From Tridacna crocea (taxonomy: Eukaryota; Mollusca; Bivalvia; Cardiida; Cardiidae), in the NCBI GenBank assembly GCA_943736015.1, contig OX031059.1:22252501-22316500 (forward strand): 64,000 nt of DNA, given 5' to 3'. How positions within the stretch are numbered: the first letter of the stretch is position 1; each line of letters starts with the position of its first letter. The position numbers and the translations under genes are program-made. This document shows, piece by piece, positions 50,729-61,100 of the stretch. The notes under the pieces were generated by a model. The model ran no database searches, had not been told where the DNA came from, and was given only the letters and a program-made list of their open reading frames with translations.

Positions 50729-51120
50729 GTCACAGAGCATGGCCCATTTCATACTGTTCAAATTAGTAATAAAAAAAACCCACTCCTCACAGAGCATGGC
50801 CCATTTCATACTGTTCAAATCAGTAATAAAAGACCCTATTTACAGACCATGGCCCAAACTGTTCAAATTAGTAATAAAACCCCTTTTCACAGAGCATTGC
50901 CCATTTCGTACTGTTCAAATTAGTAATAAAACCCGCTTTTCACAGAGCATGGCCCATTTCATACTGTTCAAATTAGTAATAAAAACTGCTTTTCACAGAG
51001 CATGGCCCATTTCATACTGTTCAAATTAGTAATAAAAAACCCTTTTCACAGAACATGGCCCATTTCATACTGTTCAAATTAGTAATAAAAACCCTTTTTT
51101 ACAGAGCATGGCCCATTTCA
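50729..51120. repeat. Tandem array of the same repeat, eight copies
   Basis: Units start at 50731, 50788, 50841, 50888, 50941, 50994, 51047 and 51100 (47-57 bp, mostly 53). The phrase CATACTGTTCAAATTAGTAA is shared with the 49.3-kb array. The long open frames here are periodic translations of the unit. Confidence 0.92.
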
Positions 51121-51524
51121 TTGAAAGGGAACTGATTGAACATATAATACAACTACATATATATAAATCTTTGGCCATGCCCAGGTGTGCTGGTGCTGCT
51201 CTTGGTAGCCTATATGTCTGTAGCACTGTGTCAAAAGCATTGGCTTTGTATTGCAAGGGTGTAGAGTTCAAGTCTTTGCCGGCAATACTTGCAACTTGTG
51301 ATTGTCCTCGGGCATGGCAAAGCTGTTGTAGTAATATAATTGAAATAAGGTTAAAAACAGATTTAAGTTACATGTACATTCAAACATATTCAACAGCCTG
51401 CATGTCATTAGTCATTTCAAAAACACTAGAGGTATGAAGGGTATTTCACATCAAGAGGATCAGTATTTTATACTAACCCATCATCTGGCTCTAACTTACA
51501 AGAGTTGCTTCCTGTTTGACTATG

Positions 51525-51756
51525 TTAACCCTTTACCGCACAATCCAAAGTTTTGAAACCTCTGTGAAATAACCCTTTTGAAATCATTGTGGGAAAGGAG
51601 AAAATGCTGGTAACCAGCATTTTCTCCTTTTCCCACAATGTTTTCTTGCAGTCCTAAAACAAACTTCAGTTCTATAATCACCTTTATTTTGTAGTCTGCA
51701 AATGCTTTCAATTTGGACATACCTGAAGTTTTGTTGTTTGGAAGGTAAAGAGTTAA
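51525..51756 (+). mobile_element. TTAA-MITE A, upstream of RCN2
   Basis: 232 bp, TTAA at both sides; first intact copy right of the depleted interval. Confidence 0.9.
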
Positions 51757-52110
51757 TTTCCACAATGTGAACTATAATGTTCTATCTTTCTAAGGACCAA
51801 TTCAGTCATGGAGTCCTTTTAATTTTGTTTTCTGTAAATGCTTTTGGTAAGTGTGCATATGAGCACTTCTTATATTCTTTTGCAAGGTAAAGAGTTAACT
51901 CTTTACTAACTAAAAAATTTTGAACCTGTCCAAATCAAGAGCATTTGAAGGTGATAAATGTGGATCATTTGGTATTTGTCTATAAGAGGGTTGAAAACAT
52001 AGTGGGAAAAGGAAAAAAAATGCTTATTATCAGCATTTTCTCCTTATCCAACCATGTTTTAAAGAGCTTTCTTTCAAGGTCATTTAAACTTGCATGTGGT
52101 AAAGGGTTAA
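51755..52110. mobile_element. Two adjoining TTAA-MITE A copies
   Basis: 51755-51898 is a (+) copy lacking its palindrome. 51895-52110 is a (-) copy sharing TTAA at 51895-51898. Confidence 0.7.
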
Positions 52111-52438
52111 TAATCTGCTCTAAAATTTGTTATCAGAAGTTGAACACACTTCAACACAGACCTTGGTAAGAACAGCACTGTTTATATCAGGTGAAATATG
52201 CACAGTAAGGGCAATATACTGATAACTTACTGGTATTCTCTAAATGCATGTGCAATTGGCCACTTAAAGTTTTTCAAAATTGGGAAGGATAAATTCAACA
52301 AACTCTGAAGGACCAATTAAACCTAGTTCTTCCTAGTAAGAGAAGAAGTTATTGTGTGTCACAATGTTCACCAATACAAGAAAAAATACCAGTTTTGAGC
52401 TGTCAAACTGTGTGGTGCAAAATTAGAGAGTTAAGAAC

Positions 52439-52635
52439 TTAACCCATTACCACCCAATCCCTACTTTTGACGACCCTGAGATAGAAACCTTTAGAAAACA
52501 TTGTTGGAAAAGGAGAAAATACTGGTAACCAGCATTTTCTCCTTTTCCCACAATGTTTTCTACCCTCCACAAGACAACTTTTAATTTTTCTCAATTTGGA
52601 CCAGTCCAAAAATTTGTCATGTGGTAAAGGGTTGA
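52439..52635 (+). mobile_element. TTAA-MITE A, internally deleted
   Basis: 197 bp; lost the ATTTTGTCGTCTGCAAATG segment of end 2. Confidence 0.88.
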
Positions 52636-52955
52636 GACAAATCTAAGCCTAGCAAAGAAATAATTGTAATGTGTTAGGTATTTCCAGATCCTGCATAGAA
52701 AATGCTGCTGACCTGAAGCATTTTATGCTACGATTGAAAGTTTCTGGGAAAATATCCAGACCTACCATACCTACAGCATCTTGGACCGAAACCCTAAACA
52801 CAGATATTATTTGTTAGGGCCAATTAAGTCTTGGTCCTGATGGTGAGGGAAGAAATAGGTGCATGTACCAGTATCTTTCACAAATGTTTACCAAGAATAA
52901 TTGGTGGCAGATCTATGTGCGCATCAAAGGACTTACATCGATGATCAACCCTTAA

Positions 52956-53185
52956 TTAAACCATTACTACACAATCCCTTCTTTTCATGAACCTGATAAA
53001 GAAATCTTTAGAAAACATTATGGGAAAAGGAGAAAATGCTGGTAACCACCATTTTCTCCTTTTCCTACAATGATTTCTACCCTTCACAAAACAAACTTCA
53101 AATTTTCAGTCACTTTTAGTTTGTTGTCTGCAAAATGCTTTCGATTTGGATAAACTTAAAATTTTGTCGTTTGGTAATGAGGTAA
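52956..53185 (+). mobile_element. TTAA-MITE A
   Basis: 230 bp; its right terminus GTAA (53182-53185) is also the left terminus of the next copy. Confidence 0.88.
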
Positions 53186-53397
53186 CTCTTTACCAAACAA
53201 CAAAATTTTGAACTAACCTAACTTGAAAGCATTAAAAACATAATTCAAAAATTGAGATTGGTTTCCAGCAAAGAAGAAAACATTGTGGGAAAAGGAGAAA
53301 ATGCTGATTACCAGCATTTTCTCCTTTTCCCACAATGTTTTCAAAAGGGTTCCGTCTCAAGGTCGTAAAATCCAGGGATTGTTTGGTAAAGGCTTAA
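53182..53397 (-). mobile_element. TTAA-MITE A
   Basis: Opposite orientation to the preceding copy; perfect palindrome. Confidence 0.9.
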
Positions 53398-53918
53398 GAT
53401 GCAAGGCACAACAAACTGATCTTAAATGGACAATATAGACCAGGATCAGACTGCACAGAACATGCCGTCTGATCTTGATTCTACACTGTCTGATAAGGAG
53501 ATAAATTTCTCCAAAAAATGAAATTTGACATGTCCAGTATCATCAACAGGGTTTTTACTATCTGCTTGTAAGTTTCCTTTAATCTATATAGCAGGATAAA
53601 GGTTAATTAAAATCTGAATTGGAAAGTCAAAGTTCAAGTTTATATCAGCTTCATCCTTGCCTAAACTTGTATTTTTATGACCCAGTAGTTTTCTTTTTTC
53701 AAGAAATAGCATAGGTAAAGGAAAAAAATGGTGGTTGATAGCTCTTTCTACTTCTTCCGCAATGTTTTCTGCCCTTTGCACAAACAAGTTGCATGACAGT
53801 AGCAACACCAAAATTGTCATTTTCAATCACTTTCTATTTGTATGTGTTGTCAAACTTGAACTATGGTGAACAGAAGACTTACCTTATATCATAAGTGAAG
53901 GGACAAGTTTTATATCAA

Positions 53919-54463
53919 TTAACTCTTTACCACAGAATCCTGACTTCTAAAGACCCTAAAAAAGAAGCCTTTTGAAAACATTGTGGAAAAGGACAAAAGT
54001 GCTATTAATGCCCCAGTCACAAATAATGAACAGTTCAATTTGAACGGTAGCAGTTTAGTTTTGAGACACCATCTGGCGCCTGTTCAAGGTTTAAAACAAA
54101 GCTATAATTGGACGGCAACCAGACAATTTTTTGGGCCATTGGAGAGCCCACTAACACATCGTCTGGGCTCTGTCATTATAAGGCGACTGCCTGGCGGCAC
54201 AAAATCTGAACGATGTCTGTAGAGGCACTGTCCAGTCACCGCTCGATGTCTGTTTGGTGGCTAACCAGTGCCTTGCTCAACTGAAAAGTGCATGCATGAT
54301 ATTTCCGAAGAAACTGCGTCCAGTGCCTTTTTGATTTGTGACTGCTTCAGCAAAATGTCTTAAAATCATACGGCGCCCAGACAATGTCTCAAATCTTTGA
54401 ATCAGCGAAGTGCTTTCAGTTTGGGCTAGTCAGAAAGTTTGTTGTTTGGTGAAGAATTGTAAG
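53919..54463 (+). mobile_element. TTAA-MITE A carrying a 400-bp foreign insert
   Basis: End 1 and one arm (to about 53995), then unrelated, visibly more GC-rich DNA, then end 2 (about 54405-54463). The insert has inverted CAGTCACAAAT (54014) / ATTTGTGACTG (about 54340) and repeated GACAATGTCT/CGATGTCTG words. Confidence 0.65.
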
Positions 54464-54779
54464 ATTTCCTTGTTACCAAATGGTCATACTATGACCATTT
54501 CAAAACTTTTGTTTCCTTAATATTTTACAAAGAGACTATGTAGAATAAAGATCAGATTGCATGTTCTTTGCAGTCTGATTATAATTTACACTGTCTGCAA
54601 AAGCAACACCAATTTTCTATTGTACTCTAAGGGTTAAATTTTATCATTGAAATTATCTCTATGCAAAGCAGTCCATATTTTACTGAGTTGTCAGAGTACA
54701 GTCAGTATGGTTCTTGACTTGAAACTTCACTCAAAATTTCAATACATGTCAAGGTGGTTACAAGCCTGCAGTTACCTCC

Positions 54780-55226
54780 TGCTCTGAAGCCATGCAGAAA
54801 TTGCTGGAAACAAAATGGTGATTTCTGTCACTGATAGGGTAGAAAATAATGCTGTTATCAGTATTTTCTCCACTTCCCACTATGTTTTGAAAGGAACATG
54901 TGCTCTGCTCATGGATTTTCAAGGTCATGAGGATTGGCTGCTTTGTTATATTCCAGCCAAAACAGCATTGTTATACTTATAGAGTAATATTTGTAATATT
55001 TTGGTCTCTATTTTCAAATAGAAAAGTTTCAGAAATCATTTTCTTTCCTCAAAAGGTAAAGTTTTAGAAATAATCAGTATCAAAAAAATTTTGAAGATAA
55101 TATATTCATTGTAAATTCAGTCTGTGAAATTGTAGAAAAAACTTGTTGAAAAAGTAGAAAATGCAGGTTAGCAGCAATTTCTCCTGTTTGCAGATGATTC
55201 TTGAAAGGCTATTTTCTCACATTTGT
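54780..55226. mobile_element. Decayed TTAA-MITE fragments
   Basis: 54835-54900 (AATGCTGTTATCAGTATTTT) and 55130-55215 (AATGCAGGTTAGCAGCAATT) are remnants of two centres. Confidence 0.5.
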
Positions 55227-55454
55227 TTAACTCTTTACCAAACAGTCCCTGGTTTTTACAACCCTGAAAAAGAAGCCTTTTGAAAACATTGTGGGAAAAC
55301 AAGAAAATGCTGGTAACCAGCATTTTCTCCATTTCCCACAATGTTTTCATCCCTGCTGAACATTTTTTTATTTTTAACTTCAGTTTATTTTGTCGTCTGC
55401 AAGTGCTTTCAGTTTGGACCAGTCTAAAAATTTTGTCGTTTAGGAAAGGGTTAA
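55227..55454 (+). mobile_element. TTAA-MITE A
   Basis: 228 bp, TTAA on both sides. Confidence 0.92.
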
Positions 55455-55837
55455 TCTCACAACCGTGGGATAAACAGTAATTATTGAGGTTGAGTGTAGT
55501 GTGTCTGATGGACTAGTAGTAGTAGATAAGCAAAAACAAATAAGCCTATATGTCTATAATAAAAATCAGCAATTTAGGAAGTCAATAGGGAAACATATGT
55601 GTAAACTTCTGTTTCAAGTTGACATTTTATCAGAAGTCCAAAATAATGCTTGCTTTTACATAAAAGAAAGGTGACGGGAGTAAAATATTTCTTGATGGGA
55701 AGTCATTGACGTCTACTGGGAACAGAATTAATTGTATACGGACACATATTGTATTCTTATTGGTTGATTGTAGTAGTGTGTATTCGTGCATGACTCTGAT
55801 TGGCTAAATAAGCTTTGCTCTCATCATTCTAATCCTT

Positions 55838-56237
55838 GCCCTTTACAAAACAGTCATTTTTTTAACCACCACAATATTAGAGTGTTGGCTTTCGGAAAAT
55901 TGTGGGAAAAGGCAAAAAAATAGTTATATACCAAAGTTTCAAATACTGTTTGTTGTAAGCTATCCTACTCAAGCTCATTCAGTTATGTGCAAGGTCAGAT
56001 ACGAGAAGTCTCTATTTTGCTACAATGTTTTCCCCTGTTAACCTTGTAAAGTGAATATGGTGAATATGGAGAAAATGCTGATAACCTGCAGTTTTCCTGC
56101 TATCCAGCAGTTTTGCCGGTTCTCACAATGTTTTACAACCCGTTCAGAGACAATTACAACCATTTAAGTCAAATTTACTTTGTCATCTGCAAACATCTTC
56201 AATTCAGACTAGTTTTTTTGTTTAGAAAAGAATTCAA
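55838..56237 (+). mobile_element. Decayed TTAA-MITE copies
   Basis: An end-1 half (CCCTTTACAAAACAGTC ... AAAATTGTGGGAAAAGGC) and a second copy with an expanded loop (56040-56237). Confidence 0.55.
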
Positions 56238-56304
56238 ATGGCCCTCTTTTTGATTTTACTGTACACAGTTTTTGTGTGGGTAAAAAATAGCCCAGAATTA
56301 AGGG

Positions 56305-56480
56305 GTTGACCCATTACCACACAGTCCCAACTGAAAGACACTTGGAAAGAAGCCTTTTGAAAACATTGCTGGAAATGGAGGAAATGCTGGTTACCAGCAT
56401 TTCCTCCATATCCAATGATGTTTTCAAAAGGCCCCTTCCTCAGAGTCATAAAAATACAGGTTTGTGTGGCAAAGGGTTAT
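56305..56480. mobile_element. TTAA-MITE with two end-1 termini
   Basis: 176 bp, both ends of the ACCACACAGTCCC type, so nearly a full-length palindrome. Arms share two changes (GGAGGAAATG / CATTTCCTCC and TGG for AGG). Confidence 0.85.
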
Positions 56481-56647
56481 AATGTACTGACAATCTGTCA
56501 CATACAGTATGGATCTTGCAGGAAAATATTATTTCTCATTACCATATTAAAAGTATTTTAATGTGTGTTTCATCCATTGTTGAGACTGGTATATAAGTTT
56601 GTAACATATTGGGCTGGTGATCTAGGGTTGTCAAGTCAGAATCCCAG

Positions 56648-56881
56648 TTAACCCATTACCACACAATTCCGAGTTTTAACAATGCTGTAAAAGAAGGCGT
56701 TTGAAAACATTGTGGGAAAAGGAGGAAATGCTGGTAACCAGCATTTTCTCCTTTTTCCTCTACAATGTTTTCTACTCTTCATAAAACATATATTTCAAAT
56801 TTTCATTCACTTTTATTTTTTCATCTGCAAATGCTTTCGATTTGAACAAGCCAAAAATTTTATCATTTGGTAATGAGTTTA
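56648..56881 (+). mobile_element. TTAA-MITE A
   Basis: 234 bp; right end TTTA. Confidence 0.9.
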
Positions 56882-57440
56882 CAGAAGTTGCCAATGTTCT
56901 GGTTTTACAGTACATTTTCCAGTAACTGGAAATTTGACAGATCGCGTACATCATCAGACTGAAATTAGTATTACTGAAATAAATTGACCTGAAATTGACC
57001 TTTATGCAAAGAATGATTAAAACATGAATATTTAAATCATCGGGTATAATCGGACTGTATGGAAGTTCTGTTTAGGGTAAATGTCGGGTTTGAACTTTCC
57101 TGTACCATAGCAAAAATCAAAAAGCTTTTGCGGATGGCATAGATCAAGATCAGGCTGCACAGAAAGTGCATCTTAGATCTAAGTCAGTCGCCACCTACTA
57201 CAAATATAAACCAACACAATAATGTTCATTTCAGATATTTTAAGTATCTTTTGGAGACACTATAAATCTGAAGGCCTCCTAAAGAGTTCAAATAGGTGCA
57301 CGTAGTTCTGCATGCGGACAACTTTAGCTGAAGTTAAGTACGAACAATAATTCAAGCTTGTATTATTTTAATAGAGGTCATTTATTTCATGTCGATTTGT
57401 TTGACTAATAACAGTACTTTTACTGTTTAGATGGAAATAA
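56882..57440. other. Intergenic stretch upstream of RCN2
   Basis: Only a TGCACAGAAAGTGCATC-type palindrome (57150-57180) is recognisable. A non-coding first exon of RCN2 could be here but is not identifiable. Confidence 0.35.
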
Positions 57441-57724
57441 TTAACTCTTTACCAAACAACAAAATTTTGGACTAGTCCAAATTTAAAGCATTAATTTTGC
57501 AGACGACAAAATAAATGTGAATCAAAAACTGAATTTTAGCTCAGGAGGGTAGAAAACATTGTGGGAAAAGGAGAAAATGCTGGTAACCAACATTCTCTCC
57601 TTTTCTAATGTTTTCATCCCTTTTTAAAAAAACAAATTCTATTTTATGTCGCATTTCAGTGATTTTCGTATACAAATCTTTCAGTTTGGACCAGTCTACA
57701 TTTTTGTCGCATAGTAGGAGTTAA
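57441..57724. mobile_element. TTAA-MITE with two end-2 termini
   Basis: 284 bp. Both sides carry the AACAACAAAATTTTGGAC-type terminus, the reverse of the 56305 arrangement. TTAA 57721-57724 is shared with the next copy. Confidence 0.85.
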
Positions 57725-57958
57725 CCCTTTACCACACAAAAAAATCTTAGCCTTGTCCAAATTGAAAATATTTTCAGATGACAGATTCAGTGTGGCTGAA
57801 ATAGTGTAATATTACTTTAATAGGATAAAAAACATGGTGGGAAAAGGAGAAAATAATGGTTAACCAGCTGCCAAGCATTTTCTCTTGTTTTCCACAATGT
57901 TTTCAAGAGGCCTCTTCTACAAGTTTGTGAAAACCAGGGATTGTTTGGTAAAGGGCTA
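57721..57958 (-). mobile_element. TTAA-MITE A, just upstream of the RCN2 start exon
   Basis: Ends 46 bp before the acceptor of the RCN2 exon; loop altered (AATGGTTAACCAGCTGCCAA). Confidence 0.85.
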
Positions 57959-58008
57959 TGGGTTAATTAAATCATTTATTCATTTGTTTGTTTGTTTATT
58001 CCAGCACA

Positions 58009-58162
58009 ATGATGGGGATGATGACAGCATGTTTGTTACTGTCCATGGTTTTATCTGCCTCTATGGGGGTCAAGGAGGAGGTTCAACATGGTACCCATGG
58101 TAAACAGGCTCGCACAGTCGATGGACATCACAATATTCACTTTGATCATGAGGCTATTTTAG
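58009..58162 (+). CDS. RCN2: RCN2 exon with start codon and signal peptide
   Basis: Residues 1-51. TTCCAG acceptor ends at 58004, followed by CACA and tandem ATG codons (58009 and 58012); either could start. It encodes the signal peptide and a His-rich segment ending DHEAILG, like YDREALLG of human RCN2. TTAG|GTAAAA donor. Confidence 0.9.
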
Positions 58163-61100
58163 GTAAAACTTACATAGCGATGTGGTCCACACAGACACTT
58201 GATTCCAGTCTTGCAGACATCGGAAGTTTTATTGTGGCTCATAGTCACTGACACATGAATGCTCTGAGCATTTGGTGAAGAGTTATCCCTTTACCGTACT
58301 GCGAATTGTAGGCCAAATTGAAATCATTTGCAGATGACCATTTCATAGGGGCTCAAATGATATGGTAGAAAACTTTGTGGGAAAAGGAGAAAATGCTGGT
58401 TACCAGCATTTTCTCCTTTTCCAACGGTGTTTTCAAGAAAGGCCTCTTGATCAGGGTTGTTGAGCGTTGTCATTGTTTGGTTAAGGGTTAAAGAAATATT
58501 GTTTGGGCAGTTCATATACAAGAGTTTGATTGTCTACCAGCCCAGATAGGGAAGACTGAGTGGGTCTTTCAGACAGTGAGTACCTACAACATTGATTGCA
58601 TATTTTACACAATGATTTTTCATGGAAAGACTTGCAGGTTTGTATAATCTAGAACAAGGGGAAGTTTTATGCCAGAGAAAGGCAATTTTCTAAAAACTGA
58701 CTTGGACTTCATGACAATTTTAATGAGTACCCACAACATGAGTTTTTAAATTTTAACAATGATTTCTTACTTGAACAGTCATTGTTGCAGGTGGCCAAAA
58801 ATTGACTTGGTATTTGGACAATATCCTTCAAGCATATGCAGTCAAAGTTTTGGAACCCATGTGCAGTCTTGTTATTTAACCCTTTACCAAAGAATCCCTG
58901 GTTTTTACGACCCAAAGGAAGACGCCTTTTGAAAACCCAGTGGGAAAGAGGAGAAAATGCTGGTAACCAGCATTTTCTCCTTTTCCCACAGAGTTTTCTA
59001 CCCTCCCCAGACCAAATTTCAATTTTTCAGTCACTTTTATTTTGTCATCTGCAAATGCTTTTAATTTGGACAAGTCTAAAATTTTGTCGTTAGGTAAAAA
59101 GTTAACAGTTATGTCCCTGTAATCCTGTTATTTAACAGACTTTCTGTTTCAGGTTCATACAAACTAGAACAAGAATTTGATGATCTCCCACCCGAAGAAG
59201 CAAAGAAACGTCTGGGTTTGTTGATAAAGAAGATGGACAAAGATGAAGATGGCTATGTATCAAGGAAAGAACTTACAGATTGGATTCTGATGTCATTCAG
59301 GTAACAGAGTTGGTTTGATGCTTAGTTAACCAATTACCACACAATCCCTACTTTTGTCGACCCTGAAAGAAGCCCTTGGAAAACATTGTGGGAAAAGGAG
59401 AAAATGCTGGTAACCAGTATTTTCTCCTTTTCCCACAATGTTTTCTACCCTCCAAAAAAAAGACAATCAGATTTTCAATCACTTTTATTTCGTCGTCTGC
59501 AAATGCTTTCGATTTGGACAAGCCTAAAATTTTGTTGTTTGGTAATTTCAGATACTACAGAATTTTAGACTGGTCCGAATTGAAAGCACCTTCAGACAAA
59601 AAATTAAACTTAACTTGGAAATTGAAACTTGTTTCCAGAAGGATAGAAAATATTTTGGAAAAAGGAGAAAATGCTGGTTCCCAGCATTTTCTCCTTTTTC
59701 CACAATGTTTTCAAAAGGCTTATATCTCTGGGTCGTTAAAAAAACCGGGATTGTTTGGTAAAGGGTTAAATTTTACCAAATGATCCTGTGCATTCACGAC
59801 CCTAAGAAAGAATGCTTTTTCAAAACTTGAAAGAAACACAACTTATGATTGGCTTAGCCAGTTGGTTTCGCCAATCAAAATGTATTACTTTCTATTCCTA
59901 GAATAAGCCTTAAAATAAAACTAAAAGTACTTGGGGAATATGGGTTATGGTCATGGTGTGATATATAGGATCTGACATGAGTTGATGTTGAGATAAAGTT
60001 TTATTAAACGAGTCTAGGGAAAATGTTATTACAGTAAGTGAGCCTTTAGCATTGTGCGAAAGGAAAAATGCTGGAAATGTTGTTTGAGCCACATTTAATT
60101 TCAGATAGCTTGAAATTGGGTAAATCTGAAATATGATTGTTTTGTTGTCAACAAGGAATTTCAAAAAAGAAAAGAAAAATGTTAATGCTGGTCTAATACA
60201 TTTTTTTTTGAAAGCCTCAGTTGTGTCAAAACAGGGGTATGGGTTATTAAAAAGGAGGTAAAATATTGATAAAAACAGTACAGAGAGAATTACCTATCTT
60301 TGTTGGATTATTCTTTCTGCTAAAAAAGACTCTTGGACGAGGAAGAAGCCTTGGAGGAAATGGAGGAGAAAGATGAAGATAAAGATGGCAAAATTTCCTG
60401 GGAAGAATACGTGAAAACACACTACAGCTATTCACTAGACGATGTCAAAGAGATGAGAAAAAATGATAGGCAGGATGTTCTTGATTTTATAAAGGTACAA
60501 CCCAATCTTAACCATTAACCCTTTACTACACGATGACAACTTTTGACCACCCTGAGATAGAAGCTTTTTGAAAACATTGTGGGAAAAGGAGAAAATGCTG
60601 GTAACCAGCATTTTCTCCTTTTCCCACAATATTTTCTACCCTTCCCGAAACATATTTTGGTTCTTCAGTCACATTCATTTTTTCATATGCAAATGCTTTC
60701 AATTTGGACCAGTCTATAAATTTGTCGTTTGGTAAAGAGCTAAAGAGCCTTTCACTACCTTATTTGCCTTTGTGGTCGGTGTAAATCAAGATCAGGCAGA
60801 AAAAACATGCACTCTGATCTATGATCTACACTGTCCACTTTCCTTAGAGAACCTGACAATGGTTTATATTGTGGCTTATAGTCTATACATAGATTTTATA
60901 ATATTTGGCAGTTCGAAAGATCTATAACAGTGATTTGTGTCAGACAGTTTAGTTTTGAAGTTCCTGAAACTTTTAATTGTAACAGTGAAAATATTGTGAT
61001 TCAGTTTAACTCTTTACTAATCGACATAATTTTTAGACTGGTCCAAATTGAAAGCATTTGCAGATGTCAAATTCATCGTGCCTAAAATAATAAAACATGT

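Noticed and set aside
50667-51029. Open frame of 120 codons with a repeating MAHFILFKLVIK-type phrase
   Set aside because: It is a periodic translation of the 53-bp tandem repeat; unit length not always a multiple of three and no splice or start context.
53983-54222. Frame of 79 codons in the GC-richer insert
   Set aside because: Starts in MITE sequence and runs into the insert; no recognisable domain.
59376-59783. Open frame of 135 codons (and many like it with [12 protein letters not shown])
   Set aside because: Entirely within adjoining TTAA-MITE copies; the same phrase recurs wherever a MITE lies in that frame.
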